Shown: positions 17,929-27,190, numbered from the stretch's first letter. The stretch is DNA of 64,000 nucleotides from Cellulophaga sp. HaHaR_3_176 (GCF_019021925.1 NZ_CP058990.1:3739949-3803948); one strand, 5' to 3'. Translations and numbers: made by a program. Notes: generated from the letters alone by a model not told the origin.

Positions 17929-20310
17929 TTATTCTTCTCCTTTTGGTAGAATGTTTATTTGTGGTTTTTTCAATACTTCTTTGTTGGCAATATTACGTTC
18001 TAGTGAAAGTAATAATGATGGTAATAAAATTAAGTTAGAGAGCATTGCAAGTAATAATGTTGCAGATACTAACATACCTAAAGCTACTGTACCTCCAAAA
18101 TTAGAAATGGCAAAAACAGAGAAGCCAAAGAAAAGTACGATAGATGTGTAAAACATACTAACGCCTGTCTCTCTTAAGGCGGCATATACAGATTTTTTAA
18201 TTTTCCACTGGTTAGCAGTTAGTTCTTGCCTATATTTTGCGAGAAAATGTATTGTGTCATCGACTGAAATACCAAAAGCAATACTAAAAACTAATATTGT
18301 AGATGGCTTTATAGGTACGCCAACAAAGCCCATTAAACCCGCAGTAATAACTAGTGGTAATAAATTTGGGATTAATGAAATAATGATCATTTTAAAAGAT
18401 CTAAATAAATAAGCCATAAACAATGCAATTAAACCTATTGCAAGGGCTAATGACATGATTAGGTTATTTACCAAGTACTTTGTTCCTTTTAAAAATATAA
18501 GGGCGCTACCAGTCATGTAAACATCAAAACGATCTTTAGGAAAAATTTTATCAATATTCTCTTGAAGTTTACCTTCAATATCTTCCATTCTAGTCGTTTT
18601 AACGTCTTTCATGTAAGTCGTTATTCTAGCAACTTGTCCTGTAGAATCAACAAAACTTTTAAGAAGATTACCGTTGTTAGATGATTTTCTAGCAACATCC
18701 ATTATAAACGTATTTTCTTGAGTAGTAGGTAATTGATAGTATTTAGGAATTCCGTTATAGAAAGCTTGTTTAGAGTATTTTACAAGGTCAACTACAGAAA
18801 CCGGTCTTGATAGTTCTGGAATTTCTAAAACAATTTCACTTAAATTATCAATCTTTTTTAAAGTAGATGGTTTTAAAACCCCTTTTTTTCTTTTGGTGTC
18901 AACTACAATTTCAACAGGCATAATACCATCAAACTCTTCTTCAAAAAAGCGAATATCCTTAAAAAATTCAGCCTTTTTAGGCATATCCTCAATGGGGCTA
19001 CCGGAAATATCTATTTGATAAATACCTATAATACTTAAAACAAGAAGGGCAATAGATACAATGTAAACTGATATTCTTTTCTCTCTTACTATATTTTCCA
19101 TCCAGTTTACAAAAGTGTCAACCCACCTTTTGTTTAGGTGTTTTAAGTGTTTTGTTTTAGGTAACGACATAAAACTGTATACTATAGGAATTATTAGCAG
19201 AGATAAAATAAATATTCCAACAATATTGATAGAGGCAACAATACCAAATTCTTTTAGTAACTGGCTATCTGTAATTATAAATGTAGCAAAACCTGATGCT
19301 GTGGTAATATTTGTCATTAAAGTTGCATTCCCTATTTTGGAAATTACTCTTTGTAATGATAGGGCTTGATTACCATGTTTTTTAACCTCTTGTTGGTATT
19401 TATTTATTAAAAATATACAGTTAGGAATACCAATTACTATTATTAAAGGAGGTATTAATGCTGTTAATACGGTGATTTCGTATTGAAGTAAACCTAAAAT
19501 ACCAAAGGACCACATTACGCCAATAATTACAACACACATTGATATTAATGTAGCTCTAAAACTCCTGAAAAAGAAAAAGAAGATAAGTGAGGTTACGCCT
19601 AATGCGGCAAGTATAAATTTTCCAATTTCATCTATAATACTCTGGGAGTTCATCGTTCTGATATAAGGCATTCCGGATATTCGAACATCTAAATCAGTTT
19701 CGTTTTCAAAAACTTTAACTAGCCTACTTAAGTCTTCAAGAATAAAATCTTTTCTGGCAGATGTATTTACAATGTCTTTATCTAAATAAACTATTGTTCT
19801 AATAGTTTTAGTTTCTTTATTGTAAATTAAGTCCTCATAAAAAGGCATGTTATTGAACAAATGAGAGGATAGAGAGTCTATTTCTGCTTTTGTTTCGGGT
19901 TTTTTTATGATGAAAGGCCGAAGTGTAAATTCTTGTTTGTCGTTATCTTTAACTAATTCTTGAAGATTATCTGTAGAAAGAACAAAATCTACTTCAGGAA
20001 ACGCAGCAAGTTGTTTACTTAATTTGTTCCACCTATTAAATTTGTTCGGGGTAAATAAGGAACTGTCTTTAATAGCCAAAACCATTACATTACCTTCTTC
20101 TCCAAATGTTTTTAAAAACGATTGATACTTTAGGTTTACGGGGTGATGATCAGGTAATAAATTAGCTTGCGAACTTGAAAATCGCATTTTGCTCCACTGC
20201 ATTGCCAAAAAAATAGTAGCAGCGGCGATAAGTAAAAGAATTACTATTCTATTCCTAAGGATGATATTCGCGGTTCTAGCCCAAAACCCTTTCGTTATTT
20301 TTGAAACCAT
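17929..20310 (-). CDS. RND/MMPL-superfamily exporter
   Basis: A 793-residue inner-membrane transporter with two homologous halves, each with one transmembrane helix, a large periplasmic loop and five more helices (12 in all). This architecture belongs to the MMPL/hydrophobe exporter branch of RND, whose members move lipids or hopanoids. The second half has the proton-relay helix [19 protein letters not shown] with paired Asp. The equivalent helix in the first half reads [16 protein letters not shown], with no acidic residue. The first periplasmic loop begins [19 protein letters not shown]. It lies upstream of asnS on the same strand with an 80-base gap. The cargo is unknown. Confidence 0.85.
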   Translation of the reverse strand: MVSKITKGFWARTANIILRNRIVILLLIAAATIFLAMQWSKMRFSSSQANLLPDHHPVNLKYQSFLKTFGEEGNVMVLAIKDSSLFTPNKFNRWNKLSKQLAAFPEVDFVLSTDNLQELVKDNDKQEFTLRPFIIKKPETKAEIDSLSSHLFNNMPFYEDLIYNKETKTIRTIVYLDKDIVNTSARKDFILEDLSRLVKVFENETDLDVRISGMPYIRTMNSQSIIDEIGKFILAALGVTSLIFFFFFRSFRATLISMCVVIIGVMWSFGILGLLQYEITVLTALIPPLIIVIGIPNCIFLINKYQQEVKKHGNQALSLQRVISKIGNATLMTNITTASGFATFIITDSQLLKEFGIVASINIVGIFILSLLIIPIVYSFMSLPKTKHLKHLNKRWVDTFVNWMENIVREKRISVYIVSIALLVLSIIGIYQIDISGSPIEDMPKKAEFFKDIRFFEEEFDGIMPVEIVVDTKRKKGVLKPSTLKKIDNLSEIVLEIPELSRPVSVVDLVKYSKQAFYNGIPKYYQLPTTQENTFIMDVARKSSNNGNLLKSFVDSTGQVARITTYMKDVKTTRMEDIEGKLQENIDKIFPKDRFDVYMTGSALIFLKGTKYLVNNLIMSLALAIGLIALFMAYLFRSFKMIIISLIPNLLPLVITAGLMGFVGVPIKPSTILVFSIAFGISVDDTIHFLAKYRQELTANQWKIKKSVYAALRETGVSMFYTSIVLFFGFSVFAISNFGGTVALGMLVSATLLLAMLSNLILLPSLLLSLERNIANKEVLKKPQINILPKGEE

Positions 20311-20406
20311 GTTCTTTTTTACAGTTCTTGTAAAGGTAAAAAATCATTAGTTGTATTTAATTAAAATACAATACTTAATACCTCTTTTGTTTAATGTTTT
20401 CTAGTA

Positions 20407-20440
20407 TAACAAAGAGCGGCAATTTTGCCGCTCTTTGTTA
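20407..20440 (-). terminator. Terminator downstream of frr
   Basis: A 16-base inverted repeat, TAACAAAGAGCGGCAA (20407-20422) / TTGCCGCTCTTTGTTA (20425-20440), 19 bases past the frr stop on the minus strand. It separates pyrH-frr from the RND exporter gene. A T-run after the stem is lacking, so efficiency is uncertain. Confidence 0.65.
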
Positions 20441-20458
20441 TGTATTTCAGTTAAAAAA

Positions 20459-21016
20459 TTAGACTTTCATTATTTCAGCTTCCTTAATAACTAAAACGTC
20501 CTCTATTTTTTTACTATACTTATTCGTTAATTCTTGCACGTCAGCTTCGGCATTTTTCTTTAAATCTTCTGATGCATCATCAAGACCTCTAATTTCTTTA
20601 TTAGCTTCTTGTCTAGCATTTCTAACACCAACTTTGGCATCTTCCGATTCTGATTTAGCCTGTTTAGCTAAATCTCTTCTGCGTTCTTCAGTTAATGGTG
20701 GTACATTTATTATTATAAAATCACCATTATTCATTGGGTTGAAGCCTAGGTTAGCAATCATAATTGCTTTTTCGATTTCTTGAAGCATATTTTTTTCCCA
20801 AGGCTGAACTGTTATTGTTCTAGCATCAGGAATACTTACGTTAGCAACCTGACCAAGTGGGGTAGAAGCCCCATAATAGTTGACCATTACGCTCGAAAGC
20901 ATTACAGGACTTGCTTTTCCTGCTCTAATTTTAGCGAAAGCTTTCAATAAATGGTCGATAGTACCATCCATACTTTCTTTAGTACTATCTAATATAAAAG
21001 TGATATCTTCATTCAT
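20459..21016 (-). CDS. frr: Ribosome recycling factor
   Basis: A 185-residue factor that splits post-termination ribosomes together with EF-G. Typical length and features: N-terminal long-helix region with AFAKIRAGKASPVML, the LGQVANVSIPDARTITVQPW segment of the beta domain, and the C-terminal helix PPLTEERRRDLAKQAKSESEDAKVG cut into EANKEI and beyond. It follows pyrH by 37 bases on the same strand, the usual pyrH-frr order in bacteria. Confidence 0.97.
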   Translation of the reverse strand: MNEDITFILDSTKESMDGTIDHLLKAFAKIRAGKASPVMLSSVMVNYYGASTPLGQVANVSIPDARTITVQPWEKNMLQEIEKAIMIANLGFNPMNNGDFIIINVPPLTEERRRDLAKQAKSESEDAKVGVRNARQEANKEIRGLDDASEDLKKNAEADVQELTNKYSKKIEDVLVIKEAEIMKV

Positions 21017-21053
21017 CTTCTTATAATTTAAAAAGTGTGGTTTTACTTAAGTT

Positions 21054-21761
21054 TTAATTATCAACTACAGTACCAATATTTTCTCCAGAAACTAATTTTA
21101 GTAGATTTCCGATTTTATTCATATCGAAAACTACAATTGGTAATTCGTTTTCTTGACTTAAAGTAAAGGCTGTCGTATCCATTACTTTTAAACCTTTCTT
21201 TAAAACGTCTTCGAAAGTAATTGTTTCAAATTTAGTAGCGTCTTTGTTTTTTTCAGGATCAGAAGTATAAATTCCATCAACTCTAGTTCCTTTTAAAATT
21301 ACATCAGCTTCAATTTCAATAGCTCTTAAAACAGCAGCAGAATCTGTAGTAAAGTACGGATTACCTGTTCCTCCTCCAAAAATAACAACTCTACCTTTTT
21401 CTAAATGGCGCATAGCTCTTCTGCGAATAAAAGGCTCAGCAACTTCATTAATTTTAATGGCAGACTGCAATCTTGTTTGTACACCATGTTCTTCCAATGC
21501 GCTTTGTAAAGCTAGTCCGTTTATAACAGTAGCAAGCATACCCATATGGTCACCTTGCACACGATCCATTCCATTACTAGCTCCAGAAACACCTCTAAAG
21601 ATATTTCCTCCACCAATTACAATTGCAACTTGAATTCCTTTATCAACAACTTGTTTTACTTCTTCAGCGTATTCAGATAGTCTTTTTGGGTCTATCCCAT
21701 ATTGTCGATCACCCATTAAAGCTTCACCGCTTAATTTCAATAGAATTCTTTTGTATTGCAT
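21054..21761 (-). CDS. pyrH: UMP kinase
   Basis: A 235-residue bacterial uridylate kinase (amino-acid kinase fold) that phosphorylates UMP to UDP with ATP. Motifs are [14 protein letters not shown] (residues 4-17), [42 protein letters not shown] and [14 protein letters not shown], all characteristic of PyrH. It is cotranscribed with frr downstream. A -7 box (TATTTTTG on the minus strand, 21786-21793) lies 25 bases before the start. Confidence 0.97.
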   Translation of the reverse strand: MQYKRILLKLSGEALMGDRQYGIDPKRLSEYAEEVKQVVDKGIQVAIVIGGGNIFRGVSGASNGMDRVQGDHMGMLATVINGLALQSALEEHGVQTRLQSAIKINEVAEPFIRRRAMRHLEKGRVVIFGGGTGNPYFTTDSAAVLRAIEIEADVILKGTRVDGIYTSDPEKNKDATKFETITFEDVLKKGLKVMDTTAFTLSQENELPIVVFDMNKIGNLLKLVSGENIGTVVDN

Positions 21762-21785
21762 GGTTTGTTTTTAATTAAACTACAG

Positions 21786-21793
21786 CAAAAATA
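21786..21793 (-). promoter_or_regulatory. Candidate pyrH promoter, -7 box
   Basis: TATTTTTG on the minus strand, an exact match to TAnnTTTG, 25 bases upstream of pyrH. No clear -33 TTG at the expected distance. Confidence 0.4.
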
Positions 21794-21921
21794 ATCAATT
21801 TTTTTTATGAGAATAGTAGTTATAAATTTATTGTGCTTTTAAATCTTTCTAAAATGTTGTGAACTTCTTGTTTTAATTTTATAATCTTGTTCAAGTTTTT
21901 TAATAATTGAAGATTTTTAAT

Positions 21922-23793
21922 ATGAAGAAAGTAGGATTTTTAATAGCAATAATGCTGTTATTAAATAGTTGTGGTGCAACTAAAAATGTAATTAGTGCTG
22001 ATAAAGCAATTGTAAAAGTAACTATTGACTTAGTAAATGTTATTGAAGATAAGGTTCTTGTAAGTGTAGATCCAGGTTCTTTTTCTGAAGATGAAGTTGT
22101 TTTTTATATACCTAAAACTGTCCCAGGTACTTATAGTAATAATGACTACGGTAAGTATATTGAAAGTTTTAAAGCTTTTGATTATAAAGGACAAAGTTTA
22201 GTTGTTACTAAAAAAGGTGATAATACTTGGGTTATTTCAAATGGAAAAAACCTTGATAAAATATCTTATTTAGTTAATGATACATATGATTCTGAAGATG
22301 AAATTGAAGAGAATTTAGTATTCTCTCCGGCAGGTACCAATATTAAAAAAGGGGACAATTTTATGTTGAATCTTCATGGCTTTGTTGGTTATTTTAAAAA
22401 CTTAAAGGAAATAGGTTATGAGTTAGCAATCAGTCACCCTGCTAATTTGAAGCCAACAACATCGTTAAATGAATTAATTTCAGTGAATCCTAATGATGAG
22501 CTAAATACATTTGTTGCTAGTCGATATTTTGATGTTATTGACAATCCTATTTTATATGCTAAGTCTGATATTTCTTCTTTTGAGGTTAATGGTATTACAG
22601 TGAATTTAAGTGTATATTCTCCGAATTCTATTATCTCTTCAGCTTCTTTAAAAGATAAAATGCTTAAAATGATGACAGCTCAAAAATCTTTTTTAGGTGA
22701 TGTAAATAGTACTAAAAAATATAATATATTGCTATACTTATCAAATGGCGAAGGCGATGCGGGTGGTTTTGGTGCTTTAGAACATCATACGTCAACAGTC
22801 GTAGTTTTGCCAGAACAAATGGATATGAAAAGGCTAGAACAGGCAATGGTAGATGTGGTTTCTCATGAGTTTTTTCATATAGTTACCCCATTAAGTGTTC
22901 ATTCAGAAGAAATTCAATTTTTTGATTTTAATGCACCTAAAATGTCAAAACATTTGTGGATGTATGAGGGAACAACTGAATATTTTGCAAACCTTTTTCA
23001 AATACAACAAGGTTTAATTACTGAAGAGGAGTTTTATAAGCGTATTGTTGGGAAAATTAGTAATTCAAAAACTTATGATGACTCTATGTCTTTTACTGTC
23101 ATGAGTCAGAATATTTTAGATGATCCTTACAAAGATAGTTATGCCAATGTATATGAGAAAGGCACATTAATCAATATGGCTCTTGATATTACTTTAAGAA
23201 AATTAAGTAATGGAGAAAAAAGTGTTCTTTGGTTGTTAAAGGAATTATCAAAAAAATATGGGGATTCTACACCTTTTAAAGATGATGTGTTATTTGATGA
23301 AATAGTTAAGATAACATACCCAGAGGTTAAAGATTTTTTTGATACACATGTAATAGGTACAACACCTATTGATTATAGTGTATATTTTGATAAAGTTGGT
23401 CTAATGTTGGGATCTAAGTCAAAACAAAGTGGTTATTTTTTAAATGATCAAATTCCTTTTATAGATGTTGACCCTTCAGATGAGGCTACTATTTTTATTA
23501 GGGAAGGTATTAATTTAAATAGTTTTTTATTGGGTATTGGAGTTCAAGGCGGTGATGTTATCAAAAGTATTGATGGTGTTAATATTACTTTATCTTCTAT
23601 GAGATCTGTTATTGGTCAGAGTTTTGGTTGGTCAGCTGATAAAGAGATTGAAATGGTTGTAGTGCGTGATGGTAAAGAATTAGATTTAGCAGGTAGTGTA
23701 GGAGTGCCAACAGTAGAGGTAGAGATGTTGATATCTGTTGAGTCACCTTCTGAAGAACAATTAGCTTTGAGAGAGGCTTGGATGAAAAAATAA
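21922..23793 (+). CDS. M61-family (glycyl aminopeptidase-like) lipoprotein with PDZ domain
   Basis: A 623-residue zinc peptidase of the M61 family, probably anchored by lipid in the cell envelope. ATG 21922 was preferred to a TTG 15 bases upstream because it gives a compact lipoprotein signal, GFLIAIMLLLNSC, with the lipobox LNSC. The order is an N-terminal beta domain, a thermolysin-like catalytic domain with HEFFH (zinc ligands) and the third ligand in LWMYEGTTEYFAN, then a C-terminal PDZ domain (LGIGVQGGDVIKSIDGVNI). It is the only plus-strand gene in an otherwise minus-strand region, isolated by terminators. The peptide substrate is unknown. Confidence 0.88.
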   Translation: MKKVGFLIAIMLLLNSCGATKNVISADKAIVKVTIDLVNVIEDKVLVSVDPGSFSEDEVVFYIPKTVPGTYSNNDYGKYIESFKAFDYKGQSLVVTKKGDNTWVISNGKNLDKISYLVNDTYDSEDEIEENLVFSPAGTNIKKGDNFMLNLHGFVGYFKNLKEIGYELAISHPANLKPTTSLNELISVNPNDELNTFVASRYFDVIDNPILYAKSDISSFEVNGITVNLSVYSPNSIISSASLKDKMLKMMTAQKSFLGDVNSTKKYNILLYLSNGEGDAGGFGALEHHTSTVVVLPEQMDMKRLEQAMVDVVSHEFFHIVTPLSVHSEEIQFFDFNAPKMSKHLWMYEGTTEYFANLFQIQQGLITEEEFYKRIVGKISNSKTYDDSMSFTVMSQNILDDPYKDSYANVYEKGTLINMALDITLRKLSNGEKSVLWLLKELSKKYGDSTPFKDDVLFDEIVKITYPEVKDFFDTHVIGTTPIDYSVYFDKVGLMLGSKSKQSGYFLNDQIPFIDVDPSDEATIFIREGINLNSFLLGIGVQGGDVIKSIDGVNITLSSMRSVIGQSFGWSADKEIEMVVVRDGKELDLAGSVGVPTVEVEMLISVESPSEEQLALREAWMKK

Positions 23794-23813
23794 GATTTTT
23801 CAAGTTTATATTT

Positions 23814-23850
23814 AAAAAAAGGCAATTGTTAGAAACGATTGCCTTTTTTT
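23814..23850 (+). terminator. Terminator after the M61 peptidase gene
   Basis: An A7 run, then GGCAAT (23821-23826) pairing with ATTGCC (23838-23843) with an inner GTT/AAC extension, then T7. It lies 20 bases past the stop codon. Confidence 0.75.
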
Positions 23851-23875
23851 ATTGAAACTATTATATAATAGGTAT

Positions 23876-23902
23876 AAAAAAACCGCCTTTTAGGCGGTTT
23901 TT
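23876..23902 (-). terminator. Terminator after tsf
   Basis: CCGCC (23883-23887) / GGCGG (23893-23897) extended by flanking A-run and T-run pairing, in the intergenic space between the converging M61 and tsf genes. On the minus strand it is 26 bases past the tsf stop. Confidence 0.8.
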
Positions 23903-23927
23903 AATACGTATAATATTCAAAGTGAGC

Positions 23928-24887
23928 TTATCCTAAAGCAACACGCTTAAAGCTAGTTACAGTTAAGTCACTACCTGCTGATTTTACATAACCAGCAACA
24001 TTTATTTTTTCATCTTTAATGAAATTCTGGTCTAACAAACACTGCTCTTGATCTAAAGTAGTATTATCAGATATAAATCTTTCTAATTTACCAGGAAGAA
24101 TTTTATCCCAGATTTTTTCTGGCTTACCTTCAGCTTTTAACTCAGCTTTAGCGTCTTCTTCAGCTTTAGCAATAACTTCGTCAGTTAATTGAGCCATAGA
24201 GATATATTGAGGAACATTTTTAAGTGTTTTACCTAAACGACCTAATTCAATATTATCTTTTTCAATAACAGCAATTCTAGCTTCTGTTTCTGAAGCAATG
24301 AAAGAAGCATCAAAATCTTTATAAGATAATGTAGTAGCTCCCATTGAAGCTATTTGCATAGCAACATCTTTAGCAACTTCTTCGTTTTTAGAAGATAAAC
24401 CAACTAAAGCAGCAATTTTATTAATATGAACATAAGTTCCTACATAAGGTGCTTCAAGTTTTTCGAAAGCAGTTATTTCTAACTTTTCACCAATAACACC
24501 TGTTTGTTCAACTAATTTTTCAGTAATAGTCATGCCTTCAAAATCAGATGCTAAAAAATCTTCTTTGTTATCGAAGTTGATAGCTTTATCAGCAAGCTTA
24601 TTAGCTAAGGCAAGAAAGTTTTCGTTTTTACCAACAAAATCAGTTTCACAACCTAAAACAATAGCAACACCTACAGTATTGTCGCCATTTATTTTAGAAA
24701 CTGCAGCACCTTCAGAAGATTCTCTGTCTGCTCTTTTTGCAGCAACTTTTTGACCCTTCTTACGAAGAACATCAACAGCTTTGTCATAGTCTCCTTCAGC
24801 CTCTACTAAAGCTTTTTTGCAGTCCATCATTCCTGCTCCTGTAGCTTTTCTTAATTCGTTTACTTGTGCAGCGGTAATTTTTACCAT
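23928..24887 (-). CDS. tsf: Translation elongation factor Ts
   Basis: A 319-residue guanine-nucleotide exchange factor for EF-Tu. The N-terminal UBA-like domain has the signature VNELRKATGAGMMDCKKAL, followed by two core dimerisation domains (VGVAIVLGCETDFVGKN is the family signature 2 area) and an extended C-terminus (LDQEQCLLDQNFIKDEKI). Length is in the usual Bacteroidota range and somewhat longer than in E. coli. It follows rpsB after 103 bases that contain a 13-bp stem-loop, so the two may be differentially expressed from one transcript. Confidence 0.97.
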   Translation of the reverse strand: MVKITAAQVNELRKATGAGMMDCKKALVEAEGDYDKAVDVLRKKGQKVAAKRADRESSEGAAVSKINGDNTVGVAIVLGCETDFVGKNENFLALANKLADKAINFDNKEDFLASDFEGMTITEKLVEQTGVIGEKLEITAFEKLEAPYVGTYVHINKIAALVGLSSKNEEVAKDVAMQIASMGATTLSYKDFDASFIASETEARIAVIEKDNIELGRLGKTLKNVPQYISMAQLTDEVIAKAEEDAKAELKAEGKPEKIWDKILPGKLERFISDNTTLDQEQCLLDQNFIKDEKINVAGYVKSAGSDLTVTSFKRVALG

Positions 24888-24905
24888 TTTATATAAGGTT
24901 TTAAA

Positions 24906-24945
24906 ACTATTCCACTAACTTAAAAGATAAAATTAGTGGAATAGT
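24906..24945 (-). promoter_or_regulatory. Stem-loop in the rpsB-tsf intergenic space (candidate attenuator or processing site)
   Basis: Perfect 13-bp inverted repeat ACTATTCCACTAA (24906-24918) / TTAGTGGAATAGT (24933-24945) with a 14-base loop. On the minus strand the stem is followed by TTTTAAAACC and then the tsf start 19 bases later. It resembles a weak terminator. Confidence 0.6.
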
Positions 24946-24990
24946 GTTAATTAAATATTTGATTTATTGTAACTAATCGTTAAATAGAGA

Positions 24991-26043
24991 TTAAGCTTCG
25001 ATGCCACCTTTGGTGTTATCTTGCCATACTTTTAACTCATCCCATTTTCCTTCAGCAGCCATTTTAGCTTGCTTTGGCCAAGAACCTGGGTTCTTAGAAG
25101 CAAATTTAGAGCCAGCTTCAATTAAAATAGCGCTTAATTCTTCAACAGATTTAGCAGCTAAGTCAGCAAAAGTATTAATACTAGCAGCTTGGAAAATTTC
25201 AGAAATTTTTGGTCCAATACCTTCAACTTTTGTTAAATCATCACCTTTAACTTCTTCTTTTTTCTCTTCAGTTGCTACTGGTTTAGCAGGAGCTTCAGCT
25301 TTTTTCACAGGAGCTTCAGTGCTGTTACCTTCTTTAGAAGATTGTTTTTCAGATTTACGTTCAGATAAACCTTCAGCAATAGCATCAGTAACATGAGTTA
25401 AAATAGCTTCAATAGATTTAGAAGCATCATCGTTAGATGGTATAATATAATCTAATAATCTTGGGTCAGAATTTGTATCTGCCATCGCGAAAATTGGAAT
25501 TTTCAATTTGATAGCTTCTTTTACAGCAATATGTTCACGCATAGTATCTACGATGAATAATGCACCTGGTAAACGTGTCATTTCAGAAATAGAACCTAAG
25601 TTTTTTTCTAATTTTGCGCGTAAACGGTCAACCTGTAAACGTTCTTTTTTAGATAGTGTTAAGAAAGTACCATCTTTTTTCATTCTGTCAATAGAAGCCA
25701 TTTTCTTAACAGCTTTACGGATAGTAACAAAGTTAGTTAACATTCCGCCAGGCCATCTTTCAGTGATGTAAGGCATGTTTACTTTTGATACTTTTTCAGA
25801 AACGATATCTTTTGCTTGTTTTTTTGTAGCTACGAAAAGAATTTTTCTACCTGATGCAGCAATTTTTTTAAGAGCTTCGTTAGCTTCTTCTAATTTTGCA
25901 GCAGTTTTGTAAAGGTTAATAACGTGAATACCGTTACGCTCCATGTAGATGTAAGGAGCCATGTTTGGGTTCCATTTTCTTGTAAGGTGTCCAAAGTGTA
26001 CACCTGCTTCTAGTAAGTCTTTTACTTCAATTTTTTTTGCCAT
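24991..26043 (-). CDS. rpsB: Ribosomal protein S2 with C-terminal helix-hairpin-helix-like extension
   Basis: Small-subunit protein uS2. Residues 1 to about 225 are a normal S2 (LLEAGVHFGHLTRKWNPNM, FVATKKQAKDIV, RWPGGMLTNF, GALFIVDTMREHIAVKEA, DTNSDP). It is then extended to 350 residues by a Lys/Glu/Ala/Pro linker (about 226-267) and a separate domain (268-350) beginning DDLTKVEGIGPKISEIF. The VxGIGP motif is that of helix-hairpin-helix/H3TH domains. A clearly similar domain ends the ActC protein in this window (47918-48115). Related tails are known on some Bacteroidota ribosomal proteins, but the function is unknown. tsf lies downstream. Confidence 0.95.
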   Translation of the reverse strand: MAKKIEVKDLLEAGVHFGHLTRKWNPNMAPYIYMERNGIHVINLYKTAAKLEEANEALKKIAASGRKILFVATKKQAKDIVSEKVSKVNMPYITERWPGGMLTNFVTIRKAVKKMASIDRMKKDGTFLTLSKKERLQVDRLRAKLEKNLGSISEMTRLPGALFIVDTMREHIAVKEAIKLKIPIFAMADTNSDPRLLDYIIPSNDDASKSIEAILTHVTDAIAEGLSERKSEKQSSKEGNSTEAPVKKAEAPAKPVATEEKKEEVKGDDLTKVEGIGPKISEIFQAASINTFADLAAKSVEELSAILIEAGSKFASKNPGSWPKQAKMAAEGKWDELKVWQDNTKGGIEA

Positions 26044-26130
26044 TTTTGGTACTTAGTTTACGTTCTGTTGAATTAGCAATATTAAAGTGGCACGAAAGTG
26101 GCCTTTAACATTTAGATGCTAAACTAGTTT

Positions 26131-26151
26131 CCAAAAGCTGTTAGCCTTTGG
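26131..26151 (-). promoter_or_regulatory. Hairpin in the rpsB 5' leader
   Basis: On the minus strand CCAAAGGCT pairs with AGCTTTTGG (9 bp, one G-U) around a 3-base loop, about 90 bases before the rpsB ATG. A second, weaker stem-like stretch (GGCCAC/GTGCC) lies at about 26086-26101. This could be a leader RNA for autoregulation by S2. Confidence 0.4.
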
Positions 26152-26177
26152 ACAACAACAACTTGATTTTAAAATTT

Positions 26178-26266
26178 AACCCTGAAAAATATTTTCAGGG
26201 TTTTCAATGAACTTTATCCTGAAAATATTCAGGAATATTTTATATAGATACTGAAATAAATTCAGT
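26178..26266 (-). repeat. Three tandem hairpins sharing a CTGAA/TTCAG core between rpsI and rpsB
   Basis: Hairpin A at 26178-26202 has a perfect 11-bp stem (AACCCTGAAAA). Hairpin B at 26217-26234 has a 7-bp stem (TCCTGAA). Hairpin C at 26250-26266 has a 6-bp stem (ACTGAA). All have 3-5 base loops. They start 7 bases past the rpsI stop on the minus strand and occupy most of the rpsI-rpsB gap. Only hairpin A is strong enough to look like a terminator, and it lacks a proper T-run. Confidence 0.65.
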
Positions 26267-26272
26267 AAAATA

Positions 26273-26659
26273 TTAACGTTTAGAGAACTGGAATTTCTTA
26301 CGAGCTTTCTTCTGACCGAATTTCTTACGTTCAACCATTCTTGGATCTCTAGTTAATAAACCTTCTGGCTTAAGAACTAATCTGTTTTCAGCATCAATTT
26401 CACATAAAGCTCTAGATAAAGCTAAACGAATTGCTTCTGCTTGACCTGTAATTCCACCTCCAAATACATTTACATTTACATCGTAAACATCTTCAGTGCT
26501 AGTTAAAGCGAAAGCTTGTTTAACTTTGTATTGTAAAGTAGCAGTAGGGAAATATACTTCTAAATCTTTTTTGTTAATAGTAATTTTACCATTACCATCT
26601 GAAAGATAAATACGTGCAACAGCAGTCTTTCTTCTTCCTATTTTGTGTATTACGTCCAT
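26273..26659 (-). CDS. rpsI: Ribosomal protein S9
   Basis: A 128-residue small-subunit protein uS9. It begins with the typical [13 protein letters not shown], contains [20 protein letters not shown], and ends with the invariant basic tail [12 protein letters not shown] that reaches the P-site tRNA. Its ATG overlaps the rplM stop by one base (TAATG), giving tight translational coupling with L13, the standard rplM-rpsI pair. Confidence 0.98.
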   Translation of the reverse strand: MDVIHKIGRRKTAVARIYLSDGNGKITINKKDLEVYFPTATLQYKVKQAFALTSTEDVYDVNVNVFGGGITGQAEAIRLALSRALCEIDAENRLVLKPEGLLTRDPRMVERKKFGQKKARKKFQFSKR

Positions 26660-27114
26660 TACCTAAGGTCGTTTAAATTAATTACAGTTGGTTTTTGTGC
26701 ATCTTGATCATGCTCTGCGCCTGGATAAACTTTTAGATTTCTGTAGATAGCAGAACCTAATCTGTTTTTAGGAAGCATACCTTTAACAGAACGTTCAACG
26801 ATACTAACTGGGTTCTTAGCTAATGCTTCGCTCGCAGTTTGAAATCTTTGACCACCTGGATAACCAGTGTGACGTACATAGGTTTTGCTTTCCCATTTAT
26901 TACCAGACAAGTTTATTTTCCCTGCATTGATAACAACTACATTGTCTCCACAATCAACATGTGGTGTAAAGTTTGGCTTATATTTTCCTCTTAGTAATTT
27001 TGCAACTTTTGAAGCAAAACGACCTAATGTCTCTCCTTCAGCATCAACCAACACCCATTGCTTATCAACAGTTGCTTTGTTAGCGGAAATTGTCTTGTAA
27101 CTTAATGTGTCCAC
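26659..27114 (-). CDS. rplM: Ribosomal protein L13
   Basis: A 151-residue large-subunit protein uL13 ([56 protein letters not shown]). It is first gene of the rplM-rpsI unit. The promoter at 27161-27190 gives a short leader of about 40 bases containing a small CCCT/AGGG hairpin. In other Bacteroidota, L13 leaders are known to regulate the operon. Whether this short leader does so is not shown here. Confidence 0.98.
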   Translation of the reverse strand: MDTLSYKTISANKATVDKQWVLVDAEGETLGRFASKVAKLLRGKYKPNFTPHVDCGDNVVVINAGKINLSGNKWESKTYVRHTGYPGGQRFQTASEALAKNPVSIVERSVKGMLPKNRLGSAIYRNLKVYPGAEHDQDAQKPTVINLNDLR

Positions 27115-27160
27115 AGTACTTTTTTATTTATTAAACACTTAAATCCCTATAAAGGGGGTG

Positions 27161-27190
27161 CAAATGTACAATTATTAACTTGAATTACAA
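27161..27190 (-). promoter_or_regulatory. rplM promoter with -33 and -7 boxes
   Basis: On the minus strand: TTG (27188-27190), 19 bases, then TACATTTG (27161-27168). This is a good match to the Bacteroidota consensus TTG-N17-23-TAnnTTTG. Transcription should begin near 27155. Confidence 0.65.
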
